Shown here: piece after piece, positions 24,030 through 35,089 of the stretch
Position numbering within the stretch: the stretch's first letter is position 1
How the letters are laid out: every line of letters begins with the position of its first letter
NCBI GenBank assembly: GCA_008508345.1
Contig: QNGE01001703.1
Location: 62,001 to 126,000 of the forward strand
Direction of reading: 5' to 3'
DNA: 64,000 nucleotides
Source: Paragonimus westermani
Lineage: Eukaryota; Platyhelminthes; Trematoda; Plagiorchiida; Troglotrematidae
Notes under the pieces: model-generated
Told to the model about the DNA's origin: nothing
Database searches by the model: none
The model's input: the letters and a program-made list of their open reading frames with translations, nothing else
Position numbers and translations under genes: made by a program

Positions 24030-27000
24030 TTGTCATTGATCCCAGTTTTTAACGCACAATATGTTTAAATTTTAACAGTTCACTCGATCGAGCATTTTTT
24101 GACTATCAGAAAAGTAATAGGTGCAAGCCCTGAGACGGGACACTTTCTTGATTTCTTGCTTCGAAGATTAGTTAGGACGCTGGTAAGGCCAACAGGCTGT
24201 CCATCGTTATGTTATCAATCTGATGGCTAGCTATATTTTCACATGTAGAGCATACTTTTAGCAGACAGAACAGAAATGTCTGTACAAGTCCCGTTTCTGA
24301 GACTACTATATTCATTTTTCTTAACCTATATACGTTGACAATACACTGCTAGTTTCAAACAAATAACATCCAATTGCCAATGGAACTACACCCACGTTAA
24401 GTGAACGAGGGTATTTTTTATGCGACAGCTGACCAAATGCTGTTCTTTGGACAGCATCCAGTCACAACATTTTCTATCTGTCTCAAGTAGTATCGAAACG
24501 ATGCGACTGGTTTCGACTGTGAAGCAATGAGCGGTGGCAATATTGGTGTTAAAAAAAATTGGGTTTATGTACGTTGAAAAGTCCGTAGATCATGGCGGTT
24601 TTTCTTCGATTCAGTTTGGGCTTCATCCACCTAGTAGCATCCACAAAATGTCTTAAGGAAAAGCAAGGTAGCTCCTGAAATTCAACCCATGCTTCTGCAA
24701 ACATATCAGCTCTTGTATCGTTTCATGTGGGTATACACTTCAGCCAGCCTCAAAGCAATGTAAACTGTAAATCAAAACTAAATTGGGAAAACTCTGAGTA
24801 TAGCGTACTTAGAAACTTCTACATCGGTACTTACGACATTCTTTATTGATAATAAGAATTAACTATAAACAAAACTCTTGAAATGGGAGAGCTATTTCTG
24901 AATTACTGAGTGTTACCAACGACAGTAAGGTGACCTGCGGCGATAGAAAGGTTTGCGAATTCGAAAATGAGTGACGTTTACTTTAAGATTGAATCGAGAC
25001 AAAACCATACAGATAACACAGGAGAGCTGGGGTTTTACGGCATCAACAAAGCGAGTCTACTGTGCGAAAGCAACCCATCTCCGGAATCTTTTTTCCTGAA
25101 AACTGCTGCTGATCGCACAGCTGGCATGTGCCAGAATGCATTACTGAAAAGTCACTGCAGTAATAATTGCTTCTTCCCCCATTATGTCATTAATTTTCGT
25201 TCAAACGACTTACTTGGACGTTACCTGGTTGCAGTGGTAATTATTCCCATCTTCCATTAAAACACCCCTAGCCATCTGCCTAACTGTGTAAATTCTGCCG
25301 TCAAAATCAGTTCAAAATATAATTGCAGAATATTTTAGTGAGGATAATGTGATCCGATATGTTGCACCAGAGCATGATTTTGGCAGTCATTTGAACACCA
25401 TCGCCAGTGCAATTAACTTTATGCCAGTGTTAAGTGACAAACAGATACCCAAAATTAACACCTAACATATTTCCTGTGAAACAAACTTAAGTATCCAGTT
25501 TGGCCGTTCAACAAATAATGCTGTTCAAAACTTTCGCGTACAAAACAGATTATATATTCTTCAACCCATTAAGAAGACTACATTGACGGTAATAAACTAT
25601 CTGGATTGCATCACGATGGTGAATCCGGTATTCAGGATCTAGCGGATTTAAAAACGTAATGTGCAGTCACTAATTCACTTTATAATCCGCCCTATGCCTC
25701 CGACCCATTTGTTACCCTGTTTGAGACATAGACTGTGATTTTATAACTAATTAACAAAACTTATCGCACTTTTTTCATTGACGAAAAAAAACAAAAGTGC
25801 AACTGCAGTGAACGTCTGGCCAGAAAGTTTGTTTATTTCTTAAACATGCATTACAAATTAGGCGACAAAACACAGCCATGAAGGTATACACCGTTCTGTA
25901 TGCTTGACAGTGATACACCGCAAGTACCTTCCTTCGACACCTGGTTCATTATGCACACATACATATCGAACAGTCACTTTCAGTTCCCGGTGCTTGTGAT
26001 GTGCGAAATTCGCTTCTGTTTATCACGCACTCTGAAGGCGACGAATAACTCATTACTAACGTTTTACAGTTTTACATTTTATCTTGTAGCCAAATTTCAG
26101 ATATATTAGGTAGTCAGAAGATGATCAAAGTTTGTTTGCAAATTTGACAGTAAATTGGTTCAAGCACAGACAAGATTATCAATTAGTGCAGAATTTTAAC
26201 AGATGAAAGCGACCAAATCGCTAATACACAGCCGGTACACGTTCTTGTATTACTTAACCACTTAGAGTCCAATACACTCACACAACAGACCATTTGTTGA
26301 ATAAACAGAAATTCAGATGCGGTTTGGTTTATTTGGTGTAACTCGCTAACCGGACACTGATCATCTCCTGTTGGATTTATTTGAGTAATTTCTATAGGCC
26401 AACTAACTCTTTCACTGGGTAAAAACCTCTCATATCACGAGTTTAACTTGACATTTCATTTGTGGTTTTGTAGTTGTTATTAATCTTATACAAAAACCCG
26501 AGCGTAGCTTAAACCGTAGAACCTTAAAGTACGGGCCAAATTCCTTACCCAACAGACAAGTGACTCTAAAGCCATCGTCCGTTTGCAACCCGTGGTTTGC
26601 TATGAACACACACCAATTAAATCTAACGGGAAGAAAATCGATTCAAAGAACTTTATAATTAAAATAACATGAAATGGAAATCGGTGGATCGTAAGTATGT
26701 GAAGTTTTGTTGGGAATTACGTCCAAAAATTATATATAATTGTGGAATGCATTAACGGCCTGACTAAATTGACCAGTATTAATAAGCTTGCCAGAAATTT
26801 CCAAAAACATTTCACTTCATCTATCTCGTAAATAATATCTGCTACAGAATTCTGCACATTGTATAGGCTTCTCATTCCGATAAATTGATGTACATTGATC
26901 AACATCTCGTTTGGTGATTTTACTGAATTACTTATACTGTTCACAAATCACATTCACCACAAACATCCAGATGATTTGCTAATTGCATTTATGTATATGG

Positions 27001-30000
27001 TACGTCTGAAACCGTAAACACTTTCCCCCATTCTCCATTCAAACATTCCGGTTGCACTGGAGAAATTCAAAACGTTGTGAAATTGAACAAATTTGTGATT
27101 GCTACCGTCGACCAACTTCTGTCAGTAGAGTGAATTTGAACTGGGGGCAACATCGCCAGAGGCGATTGATTTAACTTTCTTATATTTACTGAATTGGTTA
27201 TCGCGAATAAACCGGTTTTGTTGACGTGATTTGCATCGAGTTTTAACCAGTAAAGTGTCCCTTAATTCCTCCTTCCCTCATTTTACACTCAGTGATACTA
27301 AAGTGGCTATTCGCAATTTCGCATCAGTTGACACTCATGCACCGCAACCTTAATATTGGTTGATTTAAGTTTGATACGTAGCGGTTTTTCAAAACAAAGT
27401 GTCAGTTACAGTCCAAAAGAATAATGATATTTTGCTGGTTGAATAAGGTGTGTTTACGGAATTCCAAAAAACGCTTCCTAATTTTGGTTTTCTAATTTGC
27501 TTTGTTCGAGTTCACAGGTTTAAGGTTGAACAACTTCGTACATCAAACTCTACTTGACTCAACATTTAATCAATTTCACACGAGAGATCTAAAACACAGT
27601 CGGTTGTTAACTGAGCCCATTCTAGCTGACTAATCAGGAATAGTTACACATAGATAACATCAAAAGATGAGAATTAGACATTTGTGTAACCTGTTAATAG
27701 TTTCTTTAATCTTACAAATAACAAAAGTAAAGCTTGTTGATATGTACATCCCACATTGCAAAAGTATTCGTCCCGATCGCCGCGTGAGTGTCACGACAGC
27801 ACTCCAGTGGGCTTCTGCCATTAGTATCACATTAGTATCACAAAACCGTTAGCTAAGTTTGAGTGGGTCTACTTTTTCTAAAAGTCAGTAAATTTTGGTA
27901 AGTGGATGAACGTAATGGTAAGGAATGTCTGTCAGCTTGCAGATTTGATGGTAGGAAGAAGCTGGCAAAGATTATATGATATTTAGATCACCAGGTTCAG
28001 TTGCTGGAAGTTTTTATGCGCGCCCTCGCTTTGAACTTTACTATATACATCAAATCTTTCACCATGGTGGATTTCAGCTTGTGTTGACCGCATAACTGCT
28101 ACCTAAAATGCAACGAAGCATGTTACATGAGATTCAGAGTATATTGATGACCAGCATTTCTGATCATGAAGAACAAAACGTTTATTGGTTTCAGCCGGGT
28201 GAATCTGTGAAGCCACGTAAGTAGGGAATAGAGAACAGTGCTTTCTGTTCATTGTAGTAAACCAAGTGCTTCTCTTCATTCTATAGCAGAGAATGTCTGT
28301 TATTCTCAAAAATATTCCTCATAGTAGGTAAGAATTATTTTCTTTAAAAAAATAATCTCTTCGGAGTGATCGACAAACATCTTATGGTGGTACACCAGTA
28401 ACTGAGAGAAAAAATTGTGTCGGCTAAGAAGTCCGTCAGGAACAGCCGCGCAGTGCACCAGATGTTGAATAGCAGATAGAAAGCATCACACGCTATATAA
28501 AGTTTGTAAAAGGCTCGTGTTTCTACTGACGGCAGGCAAACGTGGTTGCTCAACGGACTATCTCTATTCTAGCTCAATTGTAATTAAGTTGATAGAACAT
28601 TGTTATCTGTCCTGCGTTTTCCATTTACAGGCAACTGATGAATTGCCCAAAATGAAATAGGAAACTTAATTGAGTTGAACCTTTGTGTGTTCACGGGTCG
28701 CAAGTTGTCACTATACTACTATTAAAATGGAGTATAAGTTAGGTAGCGTTAATAGTGACTCCTTTGTTTGTTGTTTGAAGTAAAACACAGTGAAAAAAAA
28801 TGAAATGTTTTGTGTGCAACCAATGGGTTGTTGACAGTGAAAATGTGAGAGGACCGGGTTTACCAGAAAATGGTCAGGTTAACAGTTTTGCACAAGGAGA
28901 ATGATAGATTTTCAAGGATAACTTTGTAGGGATAGGAAACTTGATCACTCTGAAGACATAATCGATCAAACGTAATCATCTCGCTTTACTCTAGTCCGTC
29001 ACTTTTATCGTCCTAAAATATTTTAGGAGCATTGCGGAAAGTAAGAAGGAAGACTATTCAGACCAGCCCTACTAAAAAATGATTCCCCCAGGAACTACGG
29101 CATACTTCCGTTAGGGTGGTTCGTTAGAGTAGTTCATCTAACGAGGTTCACTCGACATGCCAGAGTAACCGTTTGCCATCAAAACTCTTTTGAGGTGTTC
29201 TGTCTACCTGTGGTTTAAGTGAGATGCCAACATGCGGGGCACTACAAAGTACACCAGTGACTCAGACAAGTTTGCTCACAACTGGAACACAACTGAAGAT
29301 TTCCTGATATTCACCACCGTAGTCTGTTTGGCGATGAACTGGACGTTGTACTGTACAACCTGCATGACGCGACGAGAGAATATCAGGTAGAGAATAAATA
29401 CCGTCGATTTCAGTCCAGCACAGTAAAGGAAAACTAGGATGATTATTGTTAAAAGCGCTGAAAGCCGGATCAATATGATTCAGCCTGCTCAGCGTCAACT
29501 GTCAAAAGTGTACGGTTAGCGCTATAAAACTTCTGGAATAATGTTGAGGACAATGCAAAAGTTCACGAGAATCAAATATCTGTCGTCATATTGTTTGCCT
29601 TCATTTGACAAAACTACAGCTGCGTATTCGATTATCATAGTCTCCCAACAAGAATTTCTAGGTAAACAACAATAAAACGGACTAGTCTTCCAGAAAACAA
29701 ATTAAGATTTTGCCTTCCATGTATCACAGAACATAACTCCAGAATGGTCGCACACAAGTGTAACTTCAGATTCGGCATCGTTTCTGCTACTAGTTGATTT
29801 TAGTGTGCATTCTTTCAATGATCAGATTGAACCGCGATACAAAAACTGTCTTTTTTGTTAGTCCAGTAGTATGTGTAATTACTTTGTACGGAATCTAATT
29901 ATTATTTCGTCGTACGCATAAGTTGTCAGACTGACAGTACTAGTTACCAAATTTTGCACAAGTTAAAATTTCAACATTGACATTTGCTTTAATGTTTTTC

Positions 30001-30045
30001 AAGCTTTTAAGAGAGGTAGTCTACAGTTAGCTTGCTGTATATTTC
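24030..30045. other. unannotated AT-rich DNA
   Basis: No gene, RNA or repeat is recognised. Open frames such as 24967-25260 (plus, 97 codons) carry no motif. If host exons are present, they are too short or diverged for me to identify. Confidence 0.5.
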
Positions 30046-30050
30046 ATTGA

Positions 30051-30100
30051 GCGGTCGGGTAGCACAGATGGTTGGACTGAGCTATGACAATCCTTTTTGA
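30051..30100 (+). other. tRNA A-box-like segment
   Basis: GGTCGGGTAGCACAGATGG (30054-30072) resembles the 5' part of a tRNA or a tRNA-derived SINE, including an A-box-like TAGCACAGATGG. I find no B box at the expected distance. It is therefore a relic or a chance match, not a tRNA gene. Confidence 0.3.
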
Positions 30101-30110
30101 AGCGTGTCGG

Positions 30111-31934
30111 TAGATGGAACGGAAACAGGAAGTGGTCCAAAAATACTCATACCGACTTATAATGAGAGGAAATGTGGTACAAATTACAAAATCCAATAAA
30201 GCAAGTTGTTAACGTAAAAATTAAATAAATTTTAAAAACGCCGTTGTTTTTCAATAATTTGCATCTCATTTATATAGCTGAATAAGCTGTCAACTAGATC
30301 TAACACATCCATGTCCACGTAAATAGTCAGATGTCAGTAGGATATGGATTACCACAGCGACAAACGCAAGACTACTCAACAAAACTGCTTGTACGAAATA
30401 ACTGGTCGGTCGACCAGCCCAGTGGACTTCCTCAAAACTGGCACAAGTGGCTTGTCTCATAAGTTGGAACCATACGACAGTCATGCATCTGATGATGTTT
30501 TTGAAAGGGTATAAATGTTGATGAATGATTGCTCGTCTGGTAATGGCAGACTTAACGAGACGTTCTAAGCCGGTTACTACAACACACTCTCTGACCGGTT
30601 TGATCTTGTTTGGGTTTGTCTGGAGATTATTATCAGACATCTAGTTATGCAGACGGCATGGCAGGTATTACAAAAGCTCATTTTTCATATAGGATGTGTT
30701 TTTACGAATGCATTACACTGGGTCTTACATTAGTACGCTTCCTCCAGTAAACTTATATCGCTGTGTTCGAACAAAACACAGAATGGAGACATCGACGCCT
30801 TACTGGATTTTTGTAGCTACAGAACATAATTACGTGAAAATCCCTCAACTTCATATGACCACCTTATTATTTTGAATCCACTTATTGCGCAGCTAAACTT
30901 CCCAGCATGTAAATTTGGCTCACCCATTGAACAGTCTATGGGGTGGTCTTTGACGTGGATGGGATAACAAAAGTTTATACAAAGAATATGAACGCGAGAC
31001 AACAAAATTTGAGTGGTTTTTGAACTACAGCGGGCTTGAACCAATACGAATATTTGTTTACATCTAACGTGCATTCACTGTAAATTCTCAGATGGCTAAA
31101 TTCAAACATTCAGCTTAGATGATGCCTACGTTGTGCCAAACTCCTCATGCTCACGTTGGTTGTGACCCAAACTAGTCATAATTAATGATGAGTCGTCGGA
31201 AGTGCGAAAATATGATACAAATGTATCACTCGGATAAAACCGGTTCAAATAGTGATGGCGCGATAACAACTGGTGGGTCAGTTCAGAAGAGGAAACACTT
31301 CGTCAGCTTTTATACGTGATGTCGTGGATAATGAACAAAAAGTTCTATCTCGCTGCCCAACTTCTCTCAGGGGAACAACGATGACAGGGATAATTCACTT
31401 AGATTCAGCTTATACATCTCATGAAAATTCTGAGTTACAAATAACTGTCCTCAGTGAGTCACAGCCGGTATATAAAACTGAAGTGGTTTCGTGAGACATG
31501 TATATAACTGGAACACGGTTTGAGGCATTGATAGCAGTAATGGAAACTGTGGACTACTTTAAAATCGGGTGCTGTTGGTTCTGGTTGTACAAGAACCAAA
31601 TTACTCATTGGATTGAATCCGATCCCGCAGGCCGCATTTCCCGAAAATAATTGGCCGTGTGTTCACGCTTACTTATCAGCTGTCTACAGTTTCATAGTGC
31701 TAGAGGTAATATCGTTGGGCGAATACTTCTGTCCTCCAAGAGTCGAAAATAACTAGGTAGACGTGAAGGTTCAATCTGAAAACTCGCTTAAGCAGTTAGA
31801 CGAAATCACTCGATACTAAGAAGTTAATGCGAAACACTGCGAGTCTACTCTTGCAAATACTTTCTATAAGCCCCTCGATACCGTAATACCCATTGCCGTA
31901 AAACAGTCATAACATCATTTGAGAAAAGCCAGAC
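30111..31934. other. unannotated DNA
   Basis: Contains a 116-codon minus-strand open frame (30290-30640) whose C-terminal part has a hydrophobic run that could span a membrane, but no homology is recognised. Given how many unassigned frames of this size occur in the window, it may be chance. Confidence 0.45.
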
Positions 31935-32880
31935 AAAGAAGGTGCAGTGGTTTTACTAAACAGAGCAGGTTATGTTGGTAAGTTTTTCATATTTCCTCTG
32001 ATCAATCGAAGTTCTCAGAAAAAGAATCGGATGTAGATAACACAAAATCAACTAAGAACAGTCTATCTAAGCCACGTCATGAGATGAATCAAAATGACTT
32101 GATTGATGCAGGGGTTTTTGAAAGAACCAGGCCGTTCGGCACGATTATTTCATGACTGTATGGACTCCCCAGAGATCACAAACATGGGCTGTCATTACGC
32201 ACAATTCTTGACGTGAACAATTTACCTTGTCAGACTACAGCTAGACGGTTAATTCAAACCCCACAACTAGTCAGAGCAAGAACAACTTCATTTAGCCTGA
32301 AAGATACATTTCAGTTCGTGAACTCTGACTGCTAGCCGAAAGTTAACAATCACTAGATGATTTCCATAGATGTCACATCAATATCCACAAAGGTGCCGCT
32401 CGAAGAAACAGTGGGACACTTATGTGGCTACACAAAAGAAAATCAAATAGAGATTGATGATCCAGTCGGAAATTTGAAGGAATAGTTGTTTTGAACTTAC
32501 GAGCCTCAACTTCAGTTCGGTGAAGAGATATATGGACAGAAAGGTGGAATAGTTATTCAGTTCCCTTTAGGTACGTTGTTTGTACGAGTACTCGTGGTCA
32601 GAATGAAACTAATTCATTTAGGGCCCACGATTTCTAAATCTTGTCACACATACGCCACAGAAATGACATATTTGGTGTGGTCAGTGAATCCTGATGCTCA
32701 AGGTCTTTTACTGACATTTAATCGTGTACACCCAAATATGCAGTTCACGCTAGAGGAAGAGAAGAACGATAGATTGTCTCTTCTCGATGTGATATTGCAC
32801 CGTAAAGTTAGTAGATTCATCCATAGGTCAAGGTTCGACTCACTTCCAGTCAAACTCAAAGAGGTAGATAAAAGCCTTTG
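31935..32880 (+). mobile_element. Penelope-like retroelement relic (RT only)
   Basis: An RT portion of a PLE with frameshifts and stops. In order: DKEGAVVLLNRAGYVGK (from about 31936), matching the PLE finger region; LYGLPRDHKHGLSLRTIL near 32158, the conserved GLPKxHK block; motif A as MISIDVTSIS and VPLEETV (32357-32415); motif B much changed, IYGQKGGIVIQFPLGT (about 32528-32580); a motif C region reading YATEMTYLVWS, so the catalytic aspartates are lost; then MQFTLEEEKNDRLSLLDVILHRK (to about 32805). No endonuclease part follows directly. Its motif B repeats content found again in the next element, so the two are separate copies. Confidence 0.75.
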
Positions 32881-33699
32881 AATAAGCGTTATTCATTCTG
32901 CATGGGCACACACGAGGTAAAACGTTTTCACCGAAGAAATTCAATCCGCGTACACGCCCGTTCGCCTGGAAGAGTACAACACCGCGGTTCTAAACACTAG
33001 CGGTTGTAAAAAAACAGGGACATATGCAGCTGAGAAGTGAATGAAGCAACCGTTTATTTAAGGATTTTAAGCTAGTTGTTAGCGTAAGCATGGACAACTC
33101 AAAGATGCCTACCTTAGTTGAGCTCCAAGTTGCTTGCTAGAGCATAGATTACAGTCAATACTTAATCGTACGCTCCCTTCTGCTGGCAGGTGGTCAATAA
33201 ACTGACAAGGACTTGAATCGTGAAACCAAATGAATAGTTTGTTTCAAGCATACCGAAATGAATCATGAAAATATTTTACTCTATATTAAATGCAATTTAT
33301 AAGAGGGCAGCGTTTCTCCGAGTGGAGTAATCATCACTAAGCTTTACTGGACTGATCGCTTGCAAAATCACTGTAAATCAGCTGTCATTTAACTGAATGC
33401 GAAAGAGGTGTGAAAACCGCTACATGGCATTCCGGTTGATACAAGATGAGCAATGTGAGAACAGTGTATATGTGACAATGTGGACAAAGTTCGGTTGGTC
33501 AAGGAAAAGTCTAAAGCCACTGTGGCAATTTTGGCTTTATCAGGAGAAGATTAGAGTGAAGTTTAGTAAATTCCCAATCCTACGAGATCCAGCAGGTCAC
33601 GGGCTATTAACCTTTCAAAGTGCATCAGAGTGTTCCACATATTTGAATTTAAATCCAGGAAGCAATATGGGGTGTAATGAATCAAAGACGGCATTAAAG
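32881..33699. other. spacer between two PLE relics
   Basis: No PLE motif is recognisable in this gap. A 101-codon plus-strand open frame (33397-33702) runs up to the next element and could include diverged PLE N-terminal sequence, but no motif confirms it. Confidence 0.4.
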
Positions 33700-34960
33700 T
33701 AGACCATAAATTATCCGCGTGATTATATCGACAACAGTGAAATAAATATTCAGGTACCATCGATCGAACTCAAACAATCATCCTACCTGTGCAAGTACAA
33801 CTTACAGTTTAAGTTCGATGAAGGACTTTATCAACGAAAGGACGGTGTCGCAATTGGATCACAGTTGGGACCTTTGTTTTCGGACACTTTCAAGACGAAA
33901 TTGGGAAACGAACAGCTGAGTTCAACGACTGACCAATGCAATTTTTATGAGGTACGTTGACAACATATTTTGCTTACTCGATAATAACGTAGACCCAACT
34001 GACATCCTGGCCACATTCAAATCAGTAAACCAAAATTCACAATTTTCGTTGGAGACCGAAATGAATGGCAGTTAGGCTTTTTGGATGTGCTTTTACGTCA
34101 CCGCGCTGATGGTTTGATTCAGCGCGCGATAAACAGAAAGGTTAGATGGAATGGTCAGTACATTCACTCCAATAGTTTCATATTACTCGCCTCGAAAAGC
34201 AAACTAAGCAACTGTCTGACGGGCAGAGCCTTGAGAACCCGCATAGATAACACAACTGCTGAAGAATTAGTATTCATGTGCGTAATATTCACACGGAATG
34301 GTTACACGGAAAAGTTTATAGACAGAGTCATGCAACAGCGGAGTGAAAGAGACCAGCTACACCTAGTAGAAAACAAACCGTACAAATATGTTTACCACTC
34401 AAGGGCGATATTATAGCAAAAACTACCACGCGTAGACTCACAAGTGCAGTCAATAGAACATTTTAGGCCGCTAAATTACGTCTTCACTTTAAGTCCAATC
34501 CGGTTTTGTGCCCAAGCCTAAAAGACAAAGCCCCTATTTCGTCAGCCTCATTCTGTGTATACTCATTAAGTTGTTCTTGTGGAACCAGTTAGGTTGGCCG
34601 CACGACTAGACGCTTATCGGAACTGGTCCGAGAACACCACCCGGCTTGGCTCAACAGTAGAAAAACGAAATCTGTCAGCAGCGCCATACTATCACACCTG
34701 GTGAATTCAAACCACATTGGTAACGTGACCGACGCATTTCGCCCAATCTACCGAATTAAGGACTTCCAGTCGAGAACGGTGAAGACTAGGATTCTGCCTA
34801 CAGCAAAAGCTATTGGAATTCGTATGTACGCTCCACCCTTATGTGCCCAGAAACGTTTTGTTCAGGATTTCGATCTGCCCTGGGCAGCCCCCACCCTGTT
34901 AGCTTGTCAAGACCCATTGATCAAATGGGTACTTGATTTCAGTGTGACATCGAACTAATT
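33700..34960 (+). mobile_element. Penelope-like retroelement relic (RT palm to GIY-YIG)
   Basis: Begins in the RT palm with RDYIDNSEINIQVPSIELKQ. It continues with motif B, YQRKDGVAIGSQLGPLFSD (from 33829), and then, after a frameshift, motif C reading RYVDN (33950-33964), where the second catalytic aspartate is asparagine. Next come LGFLDVLLRHRADG and the connector (34081-34416). A GIY-YIG endonuclease follows with CSCGTS, then a stop where tyrosine is expected, then VGRTTRRLSELVREHHP. The C-terminal end at 34701-34890 has FRPIYRI, LCAQKRFVQ and LPW. Stops and at least two frameshifts make it a pseudogene. A type B hammerhead fold follows at 35026. Confidence 0.85.
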
Positions 34961-35025
34961 GACCGCATTAACCACTCGTTCCCTGTTCACTGCCCTAACG
35001 ATTCCCCCATAAAATGTGTGATAAA

Positions 35026-35084
35026 AATGTGATGCATTTAGCCTTATGATATATCACTGGAAACAAGCTTGTTAGCTACACATT
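35026..35084 (+). ncRNA. PLE-associated hammerhead fold, type B
   Basis: About 130 bases after the endonuclease end of the 33.7-35.0 kb PLE. The outer part of helix I is AATGTG (35026-35031) with CACATT (35079-35084). Its inner part is TAGC (35039-35042) with GCTA (35075-35078). All pairs are Watson-Crick, with a 7-base bulge ATGCATT on the left side. Helix III is AAC/GTT within a palindrome, AACAAGCTTGTT. The core has decayed: CTTATGA instead of CTGATGA, and GGAA instead of GAAA. The helices are kept while the core is lost, so cleavage activity is not expected. Confidence 0.75.
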
Positions 35085-35089
35085 AATTT

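Noticed and set aside
28630..28680. CTGATGA with ATT/AAT and GAAA at 28.64 kb
   Set aside because: Helix II would be only A-T pairs, and helix I has no partner downstream.
30290..30640. 116-codon minus-strand frame with a hydrophobic run
   Set aside because: Length is within what chance gives in 64 kb; no homology, start context or splice evidence.
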